A stretch of 64,000 bases of DNA. Origin: Ga0077560 sp046330395. Lineage in GTDB: Bacteria > Actinomycetota > Thermoleophilia > Miltoncostaeales > Miltoncostaeaceae. Position numbers and translations under genes: made by a program. The notes under the pieces are model-generated. The model did no database searches. It was given only the letters and a program-made list of their open reading frames with translations, and was not told the origin of the DNA. Below, piece after piece: positions 23,232 through 32,794 of the stretch (positions are counted from its first letter, which is position 1; the number at the start of each line of letters is the position of its first letter). The DNA lies in contig JAXLSS010000003.1 in the NCBI GenBank assembly GCA_046330395.1, positions 62,001-126,000 of the forward strand. Reading direction: 5' to 3'.

Positions 23232-24378
23232 CCTCCAGCTGGGCCACCAGCAGCAGGCTCACCACCACGCACACCCAGAACAGGGCCCGGCGGCGGCCGG
23301 GGGACACCCGTGCGACCCACTCGCCGCCGGCCCAGGCCAGCGGGAACGCCATCACGCCGAACCGGGACATCGACTGGAGGCTGCCGGTGGACAGCGGCAT
23401 CGCCAGGGTGAGGGCGCTGTACAGCACCCAGGGGCTGCGCCACCCGTCCCGGGCCCGCAGGCGCAGCAGCAGCCAGACGTCCAGCACGGTGAACGCCACG
23501 TCGCGCACCGCCGCGGTCCATGCCGCGTTGATGTTCAGCGGGTTGAGCTCGCCGAGGGTGCTCCACAGCTGCCGCGGTCGCAGCCACCCCACCCCCACCG
23601 GACCCCGGTCCCAGGCCTTCTGGGCGTCCAGGGGCAGGTGCCACGATCCCCGGTGCACCTGCATCCACCAGAAGAACGCGGCCAGGGCCACCAGCGAGGG
23701 CACCAGCGCGATGACGGCGCGCATCAGGCGGCGGCCCCGCGGCGCGTCGACGCTGAGCGCGATCAGCGCCACCAGGACGGCCACCAGCAGCCCGGGGGGC
23801 CGGGCCACGGCGGCCGGCGCGGCCACCAGGCCGGCCAGCAGCCACCGGCCACGGGCCGCGGCCAGCGCGGCGGCCACCGCCAGGCCCAGCACGATGCCCT
23901 CGGTGTACGCCAGCCCGCTGTAGACGGTCCACGGGGGCACCAGGGCAACCACCCAGGTGGCCAGATCGGCGGCATCCTCGCCCCGCACGCGGGCGGTGAG
24001 CCGGTGGAAGGCGCACAGGGCCACCAGGAATCCCAGGTTGGCCGCCAGCAGGGCCGCTGCGAACGGGTTGATCCCCACCCTGGCGGCGCCGGCCATCAGG
24101 GACGGCAGCAGCGGGAAGAACGCCAGGTTGGTGTAGAAGTACCGCACCAGCGGGGTGAACGTGTCGTACCCGCCGCGGGCGATGTCGAGGTACCAGGTGG
24201 TGTCCCACCCCCCGAGGGGTGAGAGCTGGCGGGGCACCTCGGACCCCACCCCCCGTTCCGGCACCCCCCACAGCGCCGCCGTGATCACGGTGGCCGTCAG
24301 CACGGCGACGCGCGTGGCCAGCCATGCCACCACCGGCACCAGCCACCAGCGCCGCACCGCCACCGGGGCGGGCGTCAC
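23218..24378 (-). CDS. PIG-V-like polytopic mannosyltransferase
   Basis: A 386-residue GT-C-type membrane enzyme with about nine helices. The first outer loop has GGWDTTWYLDIARGGY, the Trp-Asp-x(3)-Tyr signature of PIG-V (GT76-like) transferases, which use polyprenyl-phosphate mannose on the outer face. The start at GTG 24378 shares GTGA with the stop of the upstream gene. It is last in a block of membrane genes running to 27984 that probably builds or exports a glycolipid. Confidence 0.85.
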   Translation of the reverse strand: MTPAPVAVRRWWLVPVVAWLATRVAVLTATVITAALWGVPERGVGSEVPRQLSPLGGWDTTWYLDIARGGYDTFTPLVRYFYTNLAFFPLLPSLMAGAARVGINPFAAALLAANLGFLVALCAFHRLTARVRGEDAADLATWVVALVPPWTVYSGLAYTEGIVLGLAVAAALAAARGRWLLAGLVAAPAAVARPPGLLVAVLVALIALSVDAPRGRRLMRAVIALVPSLVALAAFFWWMQVHRGSWHLPLDAQKAWDRGPVGVGWLRPRQLWSTLGELNPLNINAAWTAAVRDVAFTVLDVWLLLRLRARDGWRSPWVLYSALTLAMPLSTGSLQSMSRFGVMAFPLAWAGGEWVARVSPGRRRALFWVCVVVSLLLVAQLEVRSP

Positions 24379-24797
24379 GGTCGCCACAGCGTCCACGGCC
24401 GGGCCAGGACCGCCCCCACCGCCAGCATCACCGCCGACGCCCCCAGCGCCACCCACGCGGCCGGGAGCGGGGACGGGTGCACGCCCAGGTCGGTGCCGCC
24501 CGCGGACAACCCCACGGGGGCCCGCGCGATGACCCAGGTGCACAGCGCCAGCGCCACCAGCCCCACCACGGCCAGCCACGCCCCGTGGGCCGTGGCGGCG
24601 CGGCCGGCGCGGCGCGCCACCATCGCGCGGAAGGCCAGGTCGCAGCCGGCCACGCCCAGCACCGGCAGCGCCATCACCGCACCGGCCGCGTCCCAGCCCG
24701 ACACCGGGAAGTCGCCCAGCGAGAACCAATCCAGCCCGGGGACCACCAGCAGCGCCACCCCCGCCACGCAGGCCAGCAGCGGAAGGCGGCGGATCAC
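24375..24797 (-). CDS. Four-helix membrane protein of unknown function
   Basis: A 140-residue hydrophobic protein (start GTG read as MIRRLPLLACVAG) with four membrane helices and a loop SLGDFPVSGWDAAGAV. No family recognised. It overlaps both neighbours by four bases and so is part of the glycolipid-type block. Confidence 0.65.
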   Translation of the reverse strand: MIRRLPLLACVAGVALLVVPGLDWFSLGDFPVSGWDAAGAVMALPVLGVAGCDLAFRAMVARRAGRAATAHGAWLAVVGLVALALCTWVIARAPVGLSAGGTDLGVHPSPLPAAWVALGASAVMLAVGAVLARPWTLWRP

Positions 24798-26301
24798 CCG
24801 GCCCCTCCCCCGGCACGCGGCGGTACACCTCCACGCCGTCGCGCGTCCACACCAGCCGGAAACGGGGGTCCAGGCGCAGCCGGGCCATGAGGGGCGCGGC
24901 CTGGGCGGCGTCCACCCGGTCGGCCACGTACGGTCGCCGTTCGTCCACCACCACCCACTGCGCGTCCGCGGTCACCGGCCACGAGTAGATATACCGGCGG
25001 GCCGACAGGCGGGCACCGAAGGGGTTGCTGGCGGACACCGGCACACCGGGGTCGGTGGGGATCACGCGCAGCGCGGCCGCCTGCGCGGCGGCGTGCGGGT
25101 CGGTGCGGAACTCCCACGACCGGAACGACCACGCGCCACGGGTGTCCGGCCAGAACGGCATGGGCCCCTGGCGATACCCGCCCACCAGGACGGCCGCCAG
25201 GAGCGCGGTGCCCAGCACCGCGGCCGCCGACACCCGTGGGACGCGCCACCGCGCCGCCAGCAGGCGGTGGGCACGGGCCAGGCCGCCCACGCAGGCCGCC
25301 ACCAGGAACGCGCTGATGACGTCGGTGTACTGGAACAGCGGCGAGTACTGGGGCCAGTAGTGGGCCAGCAGGTTGAGCGCCAGGTCGGGCAGCGCCCCCA
25401 GCGCCACCAGCGGGGCAAGCAGGGGCAGCGCCAGCAGGCTCAGGAACAGCGCCTCCAGGTAGCCGGGCCGCCCGCCCGAGACCGCGATGTGCAGGGCGTG
25501 CACCGGATCGGTGAGCACACGGTGCAGCACCGCGCTCTGGCTGTCGCCCAGGTCGCCGTACCGCCCCAGGTACGGGTTGGCGCCGCTGGGGGAGAAGTGC
25601 GGGATGATCACCCCGATCGCCAGGGCCGACCACCCCAGGCCGCCGGCGATGAGCCCAAGGCCGTACCCGCGGTGGCCGCGACCGCGACGCAGGAGCGCCC
25701 ACACCCCCATCATCGCCAGCGCCACGCCCACCTGTTCCTTGGTGAGCGCGGCCAGCGTCGCCAGCACCGCGCACCACACCGGCCGCCGGGCATCCACGGC
25801 CCACATGCATCCGAGGAGGAGCGGGGTGGCCAGGGCCACCGGGTGGAACTCGGTCAGCACCGACCACTGCACCGACGGGTACAGCAGGTACGCCGCGGCC
25901 CCGGTGAGCGCCAGCCCGGTGTGACCGGTCCAGCGGCGGCCCAGGAGGTAGGTGGGCACGGCCCCGAGGGCCACCACCAGCACCTGCACCACCAGCAGCA
26001 GGCGCGGGTCGGGCCACACCCACCACAGCGGCACGAAGGCCACAAGCACGGGATCCACGTGCGCGCCCAGGCGGTTGAACTGCCGCCCGTCGCCACCGGT
26101 GACCTCCAGCAGGTGCCCGTGACCGCTGGACCACACGGCCTGCACCATGTTGCCCAGATCGAACCGCCCCGCCCAGAACTGGTCGTAGCGCAGCAGCGCC
26201 AGGTGGGTCATCAGGGCGGCGAACGCCACCATCAGGGCCACCAGCACCAGGGTGGCGGGTGCTGGGCGGCGGCGCAGCGCGGCGGGGACCCCGTGGATCA
26301 T
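24794..26301 (-). CDS. DUF2079 membrane protein, with a likely one-base deletion near the end
   Basis: About 500 residues with ten or more helices. The opening LRYDQFWAGRFDLGNMVQAV and the segment LTEFHPVALATPLLLG are typical of DUF2079, polytopic GT-C-like proteins. The ATG shares ATGA with the upstream stop. As sequenced, the frame misses the stop at 24794-24796 and would run on for over 1,500 bases through two other genes. Restoring one G to a five-G run just upstream makes the protein end PGGGAG at 24794, exactly overlapping the next GTG. That is the simplest reading. Confidence 0.8.
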
Positions 26302-27221
26302 GCGCGCCGGGCCCAGAACGCGGTGGCCCCCACCACCGCGAGCTCCACGAGCGTGAGGGCCAGGCGGGACCCCACCGACAGGGCCACCGCCACGCCGCCC
26401 GGCACGTGCTGCGTGAGCGCCACCGCGAACGCGCCGTCGCGCACGCCCAGGCCCGACGGCACCACCACCGCCAGCAGGGACACGGCCACGGCGAACAGGA
26501 ACGCCGAGCCCACGAACCCCGGACCGCCCGCGTCCACGCCGCCAAGCCCCCGCACGAACAGCCACGTGCCGAGGCCCAGCAGCACGGCGGCCACCGCGTA
26601 AGCCGCGACCAGGCCCAGCACGCGGCGCATGGGCACCACGGCGGGCAGCGGGGGCCGAGCGGGCGCGCGCACGGGCCAGGCCGTCACCGGCGCCATCACG
26701 CGCGGATGCAGGGCCAGGAGCGCCAGCGGCACCAGCACCACCAGCCAGCTCAGCCAGGCCGGGCCGAGGCGCCCGTACACCAGCACGAACACCGCGCCCC
26801 CCGCGGCCGCCGCGGCCAGGGACAGCACCTGCTCGTAGGCCATCGCGGCCACGGTCACACCGCGGGACACGCCCAGCCGCCGGGACAGCTCCATGCGCCC
26901 CACCACCATCACCACCGACCCCGGCACGTAGCGGCCCAGCAGCGACACCGCCCACGCCGCCAGCACGCCGCGGCGCGGGGCCCGCCTGGACCCGATGGCC
27001 TCCACGGTGGCCACGTACCCGGCGCCGCTGAGCAGGTAGAAGCACACCAGCGCCACCACGCACCCGGTCAGGGGCAGCGCGTCGGGGTGCCAGTCGTGGC
27101 TCCGCACCTGCGACCAGCCGCGCACCAGCGCCCACGCCAGGCCGGCCACGGCCAGGAGGGCCGCCAGCCGGCCCAGCCAGGCCATGAGGCGCCCCCGGGG
27201 TCCCGGGCCGTCGGCGGTCAC
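26298..27221 (-). CDS. UPF0104 / lysylphosphatidylglycerol synthetase-type membrane protein
   Basis: A 307-residue protein with seven to eight helices. LLGRYVPGSVVMVVGR and VVPSGLGVRDGAF are the conserved segments of the UPF0104 (AglD/MprF N-terminal) family, flippase-like proteins often found in glycolipid loci. The GTG start and the stop each overlap neighbours by four bases. It may move the lipid-linked product made by its neighbours; the substrate is inferred only. Confidence 0.8.
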   Translation of the reverse strand: MTADGPGPRGRLMAWLGRLAALLAVAGLAWALVRGWSQVRSHDWHPDALPLTGCVVALVCFYLLSGAGYVATVEAIGSRRAPRRGVLAAWAVSLLGRYVPGSVVMVVGRMELSRRLGVSRGVTVAAMAYEQVLSLAAAAAGGAVFVLVYGRLGPAWLSWLVVLVPLALLALHPRVMAPVTAWPVRAPARPPLPAVVPMRRVLGLVAAYAVAAVLLGLGTWLFVRGLGGVDAGGPGFVGSAFLFAVAVSLLAVVVPSGLGVRDGAFAVALTQHVPGGVAVALSVGSRLALTLVELAVVGATAFWARRA

Positions 27222-27984
27222 GCCCGCCGCGCGGTGGCCAGCAGCCCGAACCAGCCGGGTGCCCGCCCGATGAAGGGCGTGTCCAGCTCCAGCGCCATGC
27301 GCAGGATGCGCGCGGCGCCCCGGGGGGCCCCGCCCCCAGTCCCGGCCGGCCCGCGTCCACGCGCCGGCGCAGCATGGGGGCGTACACGTGGCGGTGGTAG
27401 AGCCCCGTCAGCGGGAACCCCCAGCCGCGCACGTCCACCCGCACGAAGCCCCCGGCCCGCAGCAGCTCGGTCAGCTGCGGTGCCGCGTACCGCCGCCGGT
27501 GGCCGGCCCAGGTGTCGGTCCAGTCCATGCGGTGCGGCCCGGCGGGCACGGTCACCACGAGGAGCCCGCCGGGACGCAGCACCCGCGCCAGCTGGCGCAC
27601 CGCCCCGGCGTCGTCGTCCAGGTGCTCCAGCACCTCGGCGCACACCGCCACGTCCATGGTGGCGTCCTCCACGGGCAGGGCCGACATGTCGCCCTGCAGG
27701 GCCCGGTGCGGGCCGCCCGGGGCGGTGGCCAGACGCTGGGCGAGCAGCTCCGCGAACGCCCGGCTGGCGTCGGTCGCGGTGACGCGGTACCCCTCGCGCG
27801 CAAGCCGCAGGGCCATGCTGCCCGCACCGGCGCCGGCGTCCAGGGCGCGCGCGCCGTCGGAGGGCCGATGCAGACGACGCAGTCGCCGCATGATGAGGTC
27901 CTCGCGGTAGTCGTGGCGCGGGCCGTACAGATCGGGGGCGTCGCCCCACTGGTGCTCCCGCACCGGCGCGGCCGGGTCGTTCAC
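27218..27984 (-). pseudogene. SAM-dependent methyltransferase split by one frameshift
   Basis: A class I methyltransferase: ALDAGAGAGSMAL (SAM binding), DVAVCAEVLEHL, and VLRPGGLLVVTVP. After about 215 residues the frame fails in a run of six G (27322-27327). The other frame continues with ILRMALELDTPFIG and ends at 27218, overlapping the next gene by four bases. One missing base explains this, so it may be an assembly error. The GTG at 27984 is preferred over 27993 because TAGGGT lies exactly seven bases before it. Confidence 0.8.
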
Positions 27985-27991
27985 GCGTTGC

Positions 27992-28018
27992 ACCCTAGCC
28001 GGGATGGGCCACTAGGCT
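27992..28018. promoter_or_regulatory. Back-to-back leaderless promoters
   Basis: On the minus strand TAGGGT (27997-27992) is followed by seven bases and then the GTG at 27984. On the plus strand TAGGCT (28013-28018) is followed by seven bases and then the ATG at 28026. Both transcripts would begin at their start codons. The two -10 boxes lie 15 bases apart, so divergent transcription may be mutually exclusive. Confidence 0.6.
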
Positions 28019-28025
28019 GCAGGGA

Positions 28026-28919
28026 ATGCGGATCGCCCTCGTCACCTGCGCCGAAGCGCGCGACCACGATGCGGACCTGCCGCTGCTGACCGCCGCGCTG
28101 GCGGACCGCGGAGCCGAGGTGGAGCTGCCGCACTGGGACGACCCGGACGTGGACTGGTCGGCGTTCACCGCCGTCATCGTGCGCAGCACCTGGAACTACA
28201 CCGACGATCCCGCGGCGTTCATCGCCTGGATGCGCGACACCGACGGGCGCACCATGCTGCTCAACGACGCCCGCCAGATGGCGTGGGCGCTGGACAAGCG
28301 GTACATGGCCAGCCTGGCGCGCGCCGGGGTGGCCACCGTGCCCACCGTGTTCGTCGCGCCGGGCGACCCCGGCACCGACCTGCCCGCCGGTCCGGTGGTG
28401 GTGAAGCCCGGCGTGGGGGCGGGCTCGCGTGACACGGCCCGTCACGAGCACCACGACGACGCCCGCCAGCACATCGCCGCCCTGCACGCCACCGGGCGCA
28501 CCGCCATGGTGCAGCCGCACATGGCGGCCGTGGACACCGAGGGCGAGAGCGGCATGGTGCACATCGACGGGCGGCTCAGCCACACCATCCGCAAGGGACC
28601 CATGCTCACCGGCGACCGCGCCGTGGTGGGCGGGCTGTTCCTGGAGGAGGACATCCGCCCGCGCACCGCCTCCCCCGCGGAGGTGATGCTGGCCCAGGCC
28701 ACCCTGTCGGCCGTGCCGGGCCCCACGCCGCTGTACGCCCGCGTGGACCTCATCCCGGGCCCCGCCGGCCCCCTGCTGCTGGAGCTGGAGCTGGTGGAAC
28801 CCTCGCTGTTCGTGGATCAGGCGCCCGACGCGGCGGCGCGGTTCGCGGGCGCCGTGATGGCCCGCACCGCGTCCACCAGCGGGGCCGCCACGCGGGCCGG
28901 CCGCCCCAGCAGCTCGTAA
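28026..28919 (+). CDS. ATP-grasp ligase
   Basis: A 297-residue enzyme of the ATP-grasp superfamily, closest in style to glutathione-synthetase-like proteins such as DcsG. Landmarks are VIVRSTWNYTDDP near the start, VVKPGVGAGSRDT (ATP-binding lysine), MVQPHM, then LYARVDLIPG and LLLELELVEPSLF (metal ligands). It should ligate a carboxylate to an amine or amino acid; substrates unknown. Leaderless start. Its last 103 bases overlap the convergent glycosyltransferase gene, an unusually long overlap, and its final 15 or so residues look arbitrary. Confidence 0.85.
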   Translation: MRIALVTCAEARDHDADLPLLTAALADRGAEVELPHWDDPDVDWSAFTAVIVRSTWNYTDDPAAFIAWMRDTDGRTMLLNDARQMAWALDKRYMASLARAGVATVPTVFVAPGDPGTDLPAGPVVVKPGVGAGSRDTARHEHHDDARQHIAALHATGRTAMVQPHMAAVDTEGESGMVHIDGRLSHTIRKGPMLTGDRAVVGGLFLEEDIRPRTASPAEVMLAQATLSAVPGPTPLYARVDLIPGPAGPLLLELELVEPSLFVDQAPDAAARFAGAVMARTASTSGAATRAGRPSSS

Positions 28920-29953
28920 CGCGCCCGGGCGGCGCGGCCCAGCCGGTCGCGCAGCGCGGCGTCCCCCGCCAGGCGGGCCAGGGCCGCGGCGAGCGCCCGC
29001 GGATCGCCGGGCGGTACCAGCAGCGCGTCGCGTTCGTGGGTGAGCACCTTGCGCACCCCGGGGGTGTCGGCGGTGACGATGGGACGGCCCACCGCCATGG
29101 CCTGCCACACCTTGTTGGGCACCACGCGGCCCGCCTTGTCGCTGCCCCCGAACACGCCCAGGCAGATGTGGCTGCGCGCCAGCTCGGCGCCGAGGCGCTC
29201 GTAGGGCACCCACGGCGTGTGCACCAGCCCCGGGGGAGCACCACGCGCGAGCTCCCCGCGCAGCCAGCCGTCCAGCTGCCCGGCCCCCACGATGTGGATG
29301 GGCGGCACCCCGGGCATGCGGGCCGCCGCCAGCACCACCCCCAGGCCGTGCAGGGGCGCCAGCTTGCCGACGAACAGCGCCTGCACGGGGCCGGGCGGCG
29401 GGTCGGCCGCCGGGAACCGCAGCGGTTCGGCGCCCACGGGCACGGCCACCGTGCGCCGCGGGTCGGCGCCCAGGTGCGCCACGCACCACGCGGCGTTGGC
29501 GCGGGTGTCGGTCATCACCAGGTCGGCCAGCCGCACGGCCAGGCGGTCGAAACCGGTGAGGGCGGTGGCCGCGACCCCCGAGGCCCGGCCGCGGTCACCG
29601 GCCAGGGTGTCGCCCAGCGCCACCATCAGGTCGGCCACCAGCGGGGCGCGCAGGTGCCGGGCCGCCAGCCACGCGGGTGCCATGTCCGGCTGGGCGGGGT
29701 ACCCGGCCACCACCGCATCCACGGCGCCGGCGCCGCGCAGCCCGGCCAGCAGACGCGCCCAGCCGCCACCGAACCGCGCCGCCGAGGCCGCCAGGGAGGC
29801 CGCGCCGAGGAACGCACCCGCCTTGTGGCGGTCGCGCTCCCACACGGCGGCGTGGCACTCCACAACCTCGTGGCCCAGCTCGGCCAGCCCGTCCCGCAGC
29901 ACGCGGCCGCGCGGGTAGTCCGACTCGTAGGTGCCCAGCCAGAGGAACCGCAC
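28817..29953 (-). CDS. Glycosyltransferase family 4
   Basis: A 378-residue GT-B enzyme. The N-terminal domain begins MRFLWLGTYESDYPRG. The C-terminal donor-binding domain has VQALFVGKLAPLHGLGVVL and PNKVWQAMAVGRPIVTADTP, in place of the common E-x(7)-E motif. Such cytoplasmic enzymes use nucleotide sugars to extend lipid-linked glycans. The GTG start lies seven bases after the GT2 gene stop, so they form one operon. Confidence 0.88.
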   Translation of the reverse strand: MRFLWLGTYESDYPRGRVLRDGLAELGHEVVECHAAVWERDRHKAGAFLGAASLAASAARFGGGWARLLAGLRGAGAVDAVVAGYPAQPDMAPAWLAARHLRAPLVADLMVALGDTLAGDRGRASGVAATALTGFDRLAVRLADLVMTDTRANAAWCVAHLGADPRRTVAVPVGAEPLRFPAADPPPGPVQALFVGKLAPLHGLGVVLAAARMPGVPPIHIVGAGQLDGWLRGELARGAPPGLVHTPWVPYERLGAELARSHICLGVFGGSDKAGRVVPNKVWQAMAVGRPIVTADTPGVRKVLTHERDALLVPPGDPRALAAALARLAGDAALRDRLGRAARARYELLGRPARVAAPLVDAVRAITAPANRAAASGA

Positions 29954-29960
29954 CGGCCCG

Positions 29961-30908
29961 CTACCTCACCACCTCGCGCACCCGGGCGGCGGCGTCGTCC
30001 TCGCGCGACCGGGCGTGCTGACGCTGGATCATCTCGCTGAGCAGGCCGAACGTGAGCAGCTGGATGCCCACCAGGATCAGCAGCACGCCCAGCAGCAGCA
30101 GCGGCCGGTTGCCGATGGCGTGGCCGGTGAACCGCAGCACCGACAGGTAGGCCGACACCAGCAGGCCAACCAGCAGCATCACCAGCCCCAGGCCGCCGAA
30201 CAGGTGCATGGGCCGGTGGCGGTACCGGCCCAGGAACGTGATGGTGAGCAGGTCCAGCAGGCCCCGGGCGTACCGCTCCCAGCCGTACTTGCTGGTGCCG
30301 TGCTGCCGCGGCCGGTGGTTGACCGCCAGCTCGCCCACGCGGAATCCCTCGTGCGCCGCCAGCACGGGGATGTAGCGGTACTGGTCGCCGGCGATGGCGA
30401 GGGCCCGCACCACCTCGGCCCGGTAGGCCTTGAAGCCGCAGTTGAGGTCGTGCAGGGGCACGCCGCTGACCGCGCGCGTGACCCCGTTGAACACCCGCGA
30501 GGGCAGCCGCTTGCCCAGCGGGTCGCGGCGCTGCGCCTTCCACCCGCTCACCAGGTCGAACCAGCCCTGCTCCAGGTGCGCCAGCATGCGCGGGATCTCG
30601 GCGGGGTCGTCCTGCTGGTCGCCGTCCATGGTCACCACCACCTCACCGCGGGCCGTCCCGAACCCCGCCATCAGGGCCTCGGCCTTGCCGAAGTTGCGCC
30701 GCAGGCGCACCAGCACCACGTCCGGTTCCCGCCGCGCCACCTCGGCCAGGGCGTCGCCGCTGCCGTCCGTGGAGCCGTCGTCCACGAACACCACCTCGGC
30801 GGGGCGCCCCAGGGCGCGCACCACGGGCAGCAACTCGGCCAGCAGCGGCTCGAGCGCCCCGTGCTCGTTGAACACCGGTACCACCACCGACACCAGGCCG
30901 CCGCTCAC
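29961..30908 (-). CDS. GT2 glycosyltransferase with C-terminal membrane helices
   Basis: A 315-residue protein. The GT2 domain holds VVVPVFNEHG, VFVDDGSTDGS, and MDGDQQDDP (DxD-type motif), then SRVFNGVTRAVSGVPLHDLN; two helices follow at about 235-290. This is the layout of DPM1/ArnC/GtrB-type polyprenyl-phosphate glycosyltransferases, which would supply donor sugar to PIG-V-like, DUF2079 or GT39-like enzymes in this window. The GTG shares GTGA with the upstream stop. Confidence 0.9.
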   Translation of the reverse strand: MSGGLVSVVVPVFNEHGALEPLLAELLPVVRALGRPAEVVFVDDGSTDGSGDALAEVARREPDVVLVRLRRNFGKAEALMAGFGTARGEVVVTMDGDQQDDPAEIPRMLAHLEQGWFDLVSGWKAQRRDPLGKRLPSRVFNGVTRAVSGVPLHDLNCGFKAYRAEVVRALAIAGDQYRYIPVLAAHEGFRVGELAVNHRPRQHGTSKYGWERYARGLLDLLTITFLGRYRHRPMHLFGGLGLVMLLVGLLVSAYLSVLRFTGHAIGNRPLLLLGVLLILVGIQLLTFGLLSEMIQRQHARSREDDAAARVREVVR

Positions 30909-32662
30909 GCCGCATCCCCCGAGCGCGTGCGGCGGGGCACGCGCGGCCGGCGGGCCGGCGGCGCCGGTGCCGCGGACAGCACCCCCGAGCGCACGCGCAG
31001 CGCCACCAGCGTGGACATGGCCCACAGGGCCGCCACGGTGGCCACCACGAACAGGGGGCCGAGGGCCCCGCGGCCGCCCTGCCCGGCCGTGCTCACCAGG
31101 TACCACGCCGCGAACAGCGGCCCGCGGTCGATCTGCTGACCCACCGACAGCGTCACCACCGCCAGGGGCAGCACCGCCACCACCGCCAGGGCGGCCACCT
31201 GCCCCCGCCGCGGGGCGGAGGTGGCCACCAGCCCGGCGTGGGCCGCGGGCACGATCAGGAGCAGCGCCGTGGGGTGCAGCGCCCACGTGAGGATGATCGC
31301 CAGCGACAGCACCAGCAGTCCCGCGGCGGCCTGCGCGGCGGGGGTGGCGGGCACGCGTGTGGGCCGGCGGCCCCACAGCGCCCACACGATGGCGGCGGTG
31401 ATGAGGGACACCCCCAGCGCGAACGCGCCCTTCGAACCGAAGGGCGTGGCCGAGGGCAGCGCGGGCGCCCCCGCGGCGAGGCTGGGCAGCATCCCCGCCA
31501 CGCCCAGGAGGTGCAGCACGGTGCCCCCCACCAGGAGCGGCGCGCAGCGCACCACCACCGCCCGCAGCCCGGGCCGCACGCGCAGGCCGGCGCGGCGCAG
31601 GCGCACCAGGCCGTCCACGGTGGCCACCAGCAGGGGCACGGCCAGGAGCAGCAGCACCACGCGCACCATCACGCCGGGCAGCTCACGACCGGCCACCGCG
31701 ATGCCCGCGCTGGGGCCGTCGACGCGGTCCACCTGGTCCAGCGTGCCGAGCAGCGTCATCACCGCGTTGCCCACGAGGGTGAGGTGCTCACCCGTGGGAA
31801 GGGCGTGCGGCCGGGGCAGGGTGTCGGGACGGGCCGCGATGGTGACCGCCGGGACCCCGTCGGCGATGGCCGGCCCCTGGTCGCCGAAGGTCTGCGGGAT
31901 GGCCATGCGCGACAGCTGGGTGAGCAGTCCCGGGCGCGACACCGGCGCCATGCCGCCCCGCGCCAGCGCCGCGCGCGCGATGTGGTCCAGGTCCAGGGCC
32001 TGCCGCCCGTCACGCCCCTGGCTCCACACCCACACGCGCCCGTCGGCACCGTCGGCGGGGGCGTCCAGCACCACCACGGCGGCGATCTTGAAGTCGGAGA
32101 ACCGGGACAGGAACCACCGCATCCCGGCGTTGCCCGCCGTGCTGGCGGTGGTGGACACGAACAGGAACGGCCGCACGTGGGCGGTGGTGGCGGTGAGCCG
32201 CGCCAGCTCCACCAGCAGGGCCGACGCGGACGTGCCCTCGGTGAGGCCCGCGGGCTCGTCACGGGGTGCCACCACCACCACCCCGGCGTTGTCGCCCGTG
32301 CCGCTGGGACCGGGCACCACCAGGTACACGTTGGTCATCTTCACCAGGTCCGACCCCACGCGCGCCGAGAACTCCTGGCGGCGCACGCGGCGCGCGGCGG
32401 GGGTGGTGAGCCCGGGAATCTGCACCTGCTCCAGCTGCCGCTGCATCCAGTCGGCCGCCACCCCGTCCCCCTGGGACCCGGGCGCGCGGAACGGCGCCCG
32501 GCCCTCCAGGTCGGCGGCGGCGTCGCGCACCACCGACCCCTGGATGGCCGGAGGCACGGTGGGCTCGGGCGGGGCGGGCCGCGACCGGAGCGTGAGGAAC
32601 GCCACGATGATCGCGACCCCCGCCACCAGCCACGCGGTTCGATAGAGCCTGGCGTTCAGCAC
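30905..32662 (-). CDS. M28-like membrane protein lacking metal ligands
   Basis: A 585-residue protein: one N-terminal helix, an M28 aminopeptidase-like extracytoplasmic domain (about 40-310), then about eight helices. The M28 metal sites are lost: the H-x-D motif reads APRDEP, the bridging-Asp region reads GTSASALLVELARL, and the catalytic Glu-Glu reads TTASTAGNAG. The fold features around them (LLVELARL, GMRWFLSRF) remain. It resembles inactive M28-plus-membrane proteins such as GPAA1 in architecture. It overlaps the GT2 gene by four bases, so a binding or scaffold role in glycolipid assembly is possible. Confidence 0.75.
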   Translation of the reverse strand: MLNARLYRTAWLVAGVAIIVAFLTLRSRPAPPEPTVPPAIQGSVVRDAAADLEGRAPFRAPGSQGDGVAADWMQRQLEQVQIPGLTTPAARRVRRQEFSARVGSDLVKMTNVYLVVPGPSGTGDNAGVVVVAPRDEPAGLTEGTSASALLVELARLTATTAHVRPFLFVSTTASTAGNAGMRWFLSRFSDFKIAAVVVLDAPADGADGRVWVWSQGRDGRQALDLDHIARAALARGGMAPVSRPGLLTQLSRMAIPQTFGDQGPAIADGVPAVTIAARPDTLPRPHALPTGEHLTLVGNAVMTLLGTLDQVDRVDGPSAGIAVAGRELPGVMVRVVLLLLAVPLLVATVDGLVRLRRAGLRVRPGLRAVVVRCAPLLVGGTVLHLLGVAGMLPSLAAGAPALPSATPFGSKGAFALGVSLITAAIVWALWGRRPTRVPATPAAQAAAGLLVLSLAIILTWALHPTALLLIVPAAHAGLVATSAPRRGQVAALAVVAVLPLAVVTLSVGQQIDRGPLFAAWYLVSTAGQGGRGALGPLFVVATVAALWAMSTLVALRVRSGVLSAAPAPPARRPRVPRRTRSGDAA

Positions 32663-32726
32663 GGCCGGCGAAGGTTACGCCCCCGCGGGTGCCACCCGGA
32701 TGTTCGGGGATCCCGAGGACTGGGGA

Positions 32727-32732
32727 TACACT
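32727..32732 (+). promoter_or_regulatory. -10 box of the trehalose operon (TACACT)
   Basis: GGGATACACT is a good extended -10, 62 bases before the treT start. The leader between them carries a short GACCGG/CCGGTC hairpin and the GGAGG site. Confidence 0.45.
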
Positions 32733-32794
32733 CCTGCGCTTTGCGCCCCCGACCGGTCCGCCGTGGCCCGGTCTCACCCCACGGAGGTGCCGTC

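Noticed and set aside
23218..27993. A single open frame of 1,591 codons on the minus strand
   Set aside because: It strings together parts of a methyltransferase, a DUF2079 protein and a PIG-V-like transferase with out-of-frame filler between them. It arises from high GC and two one-base indels, not from a giant protein.
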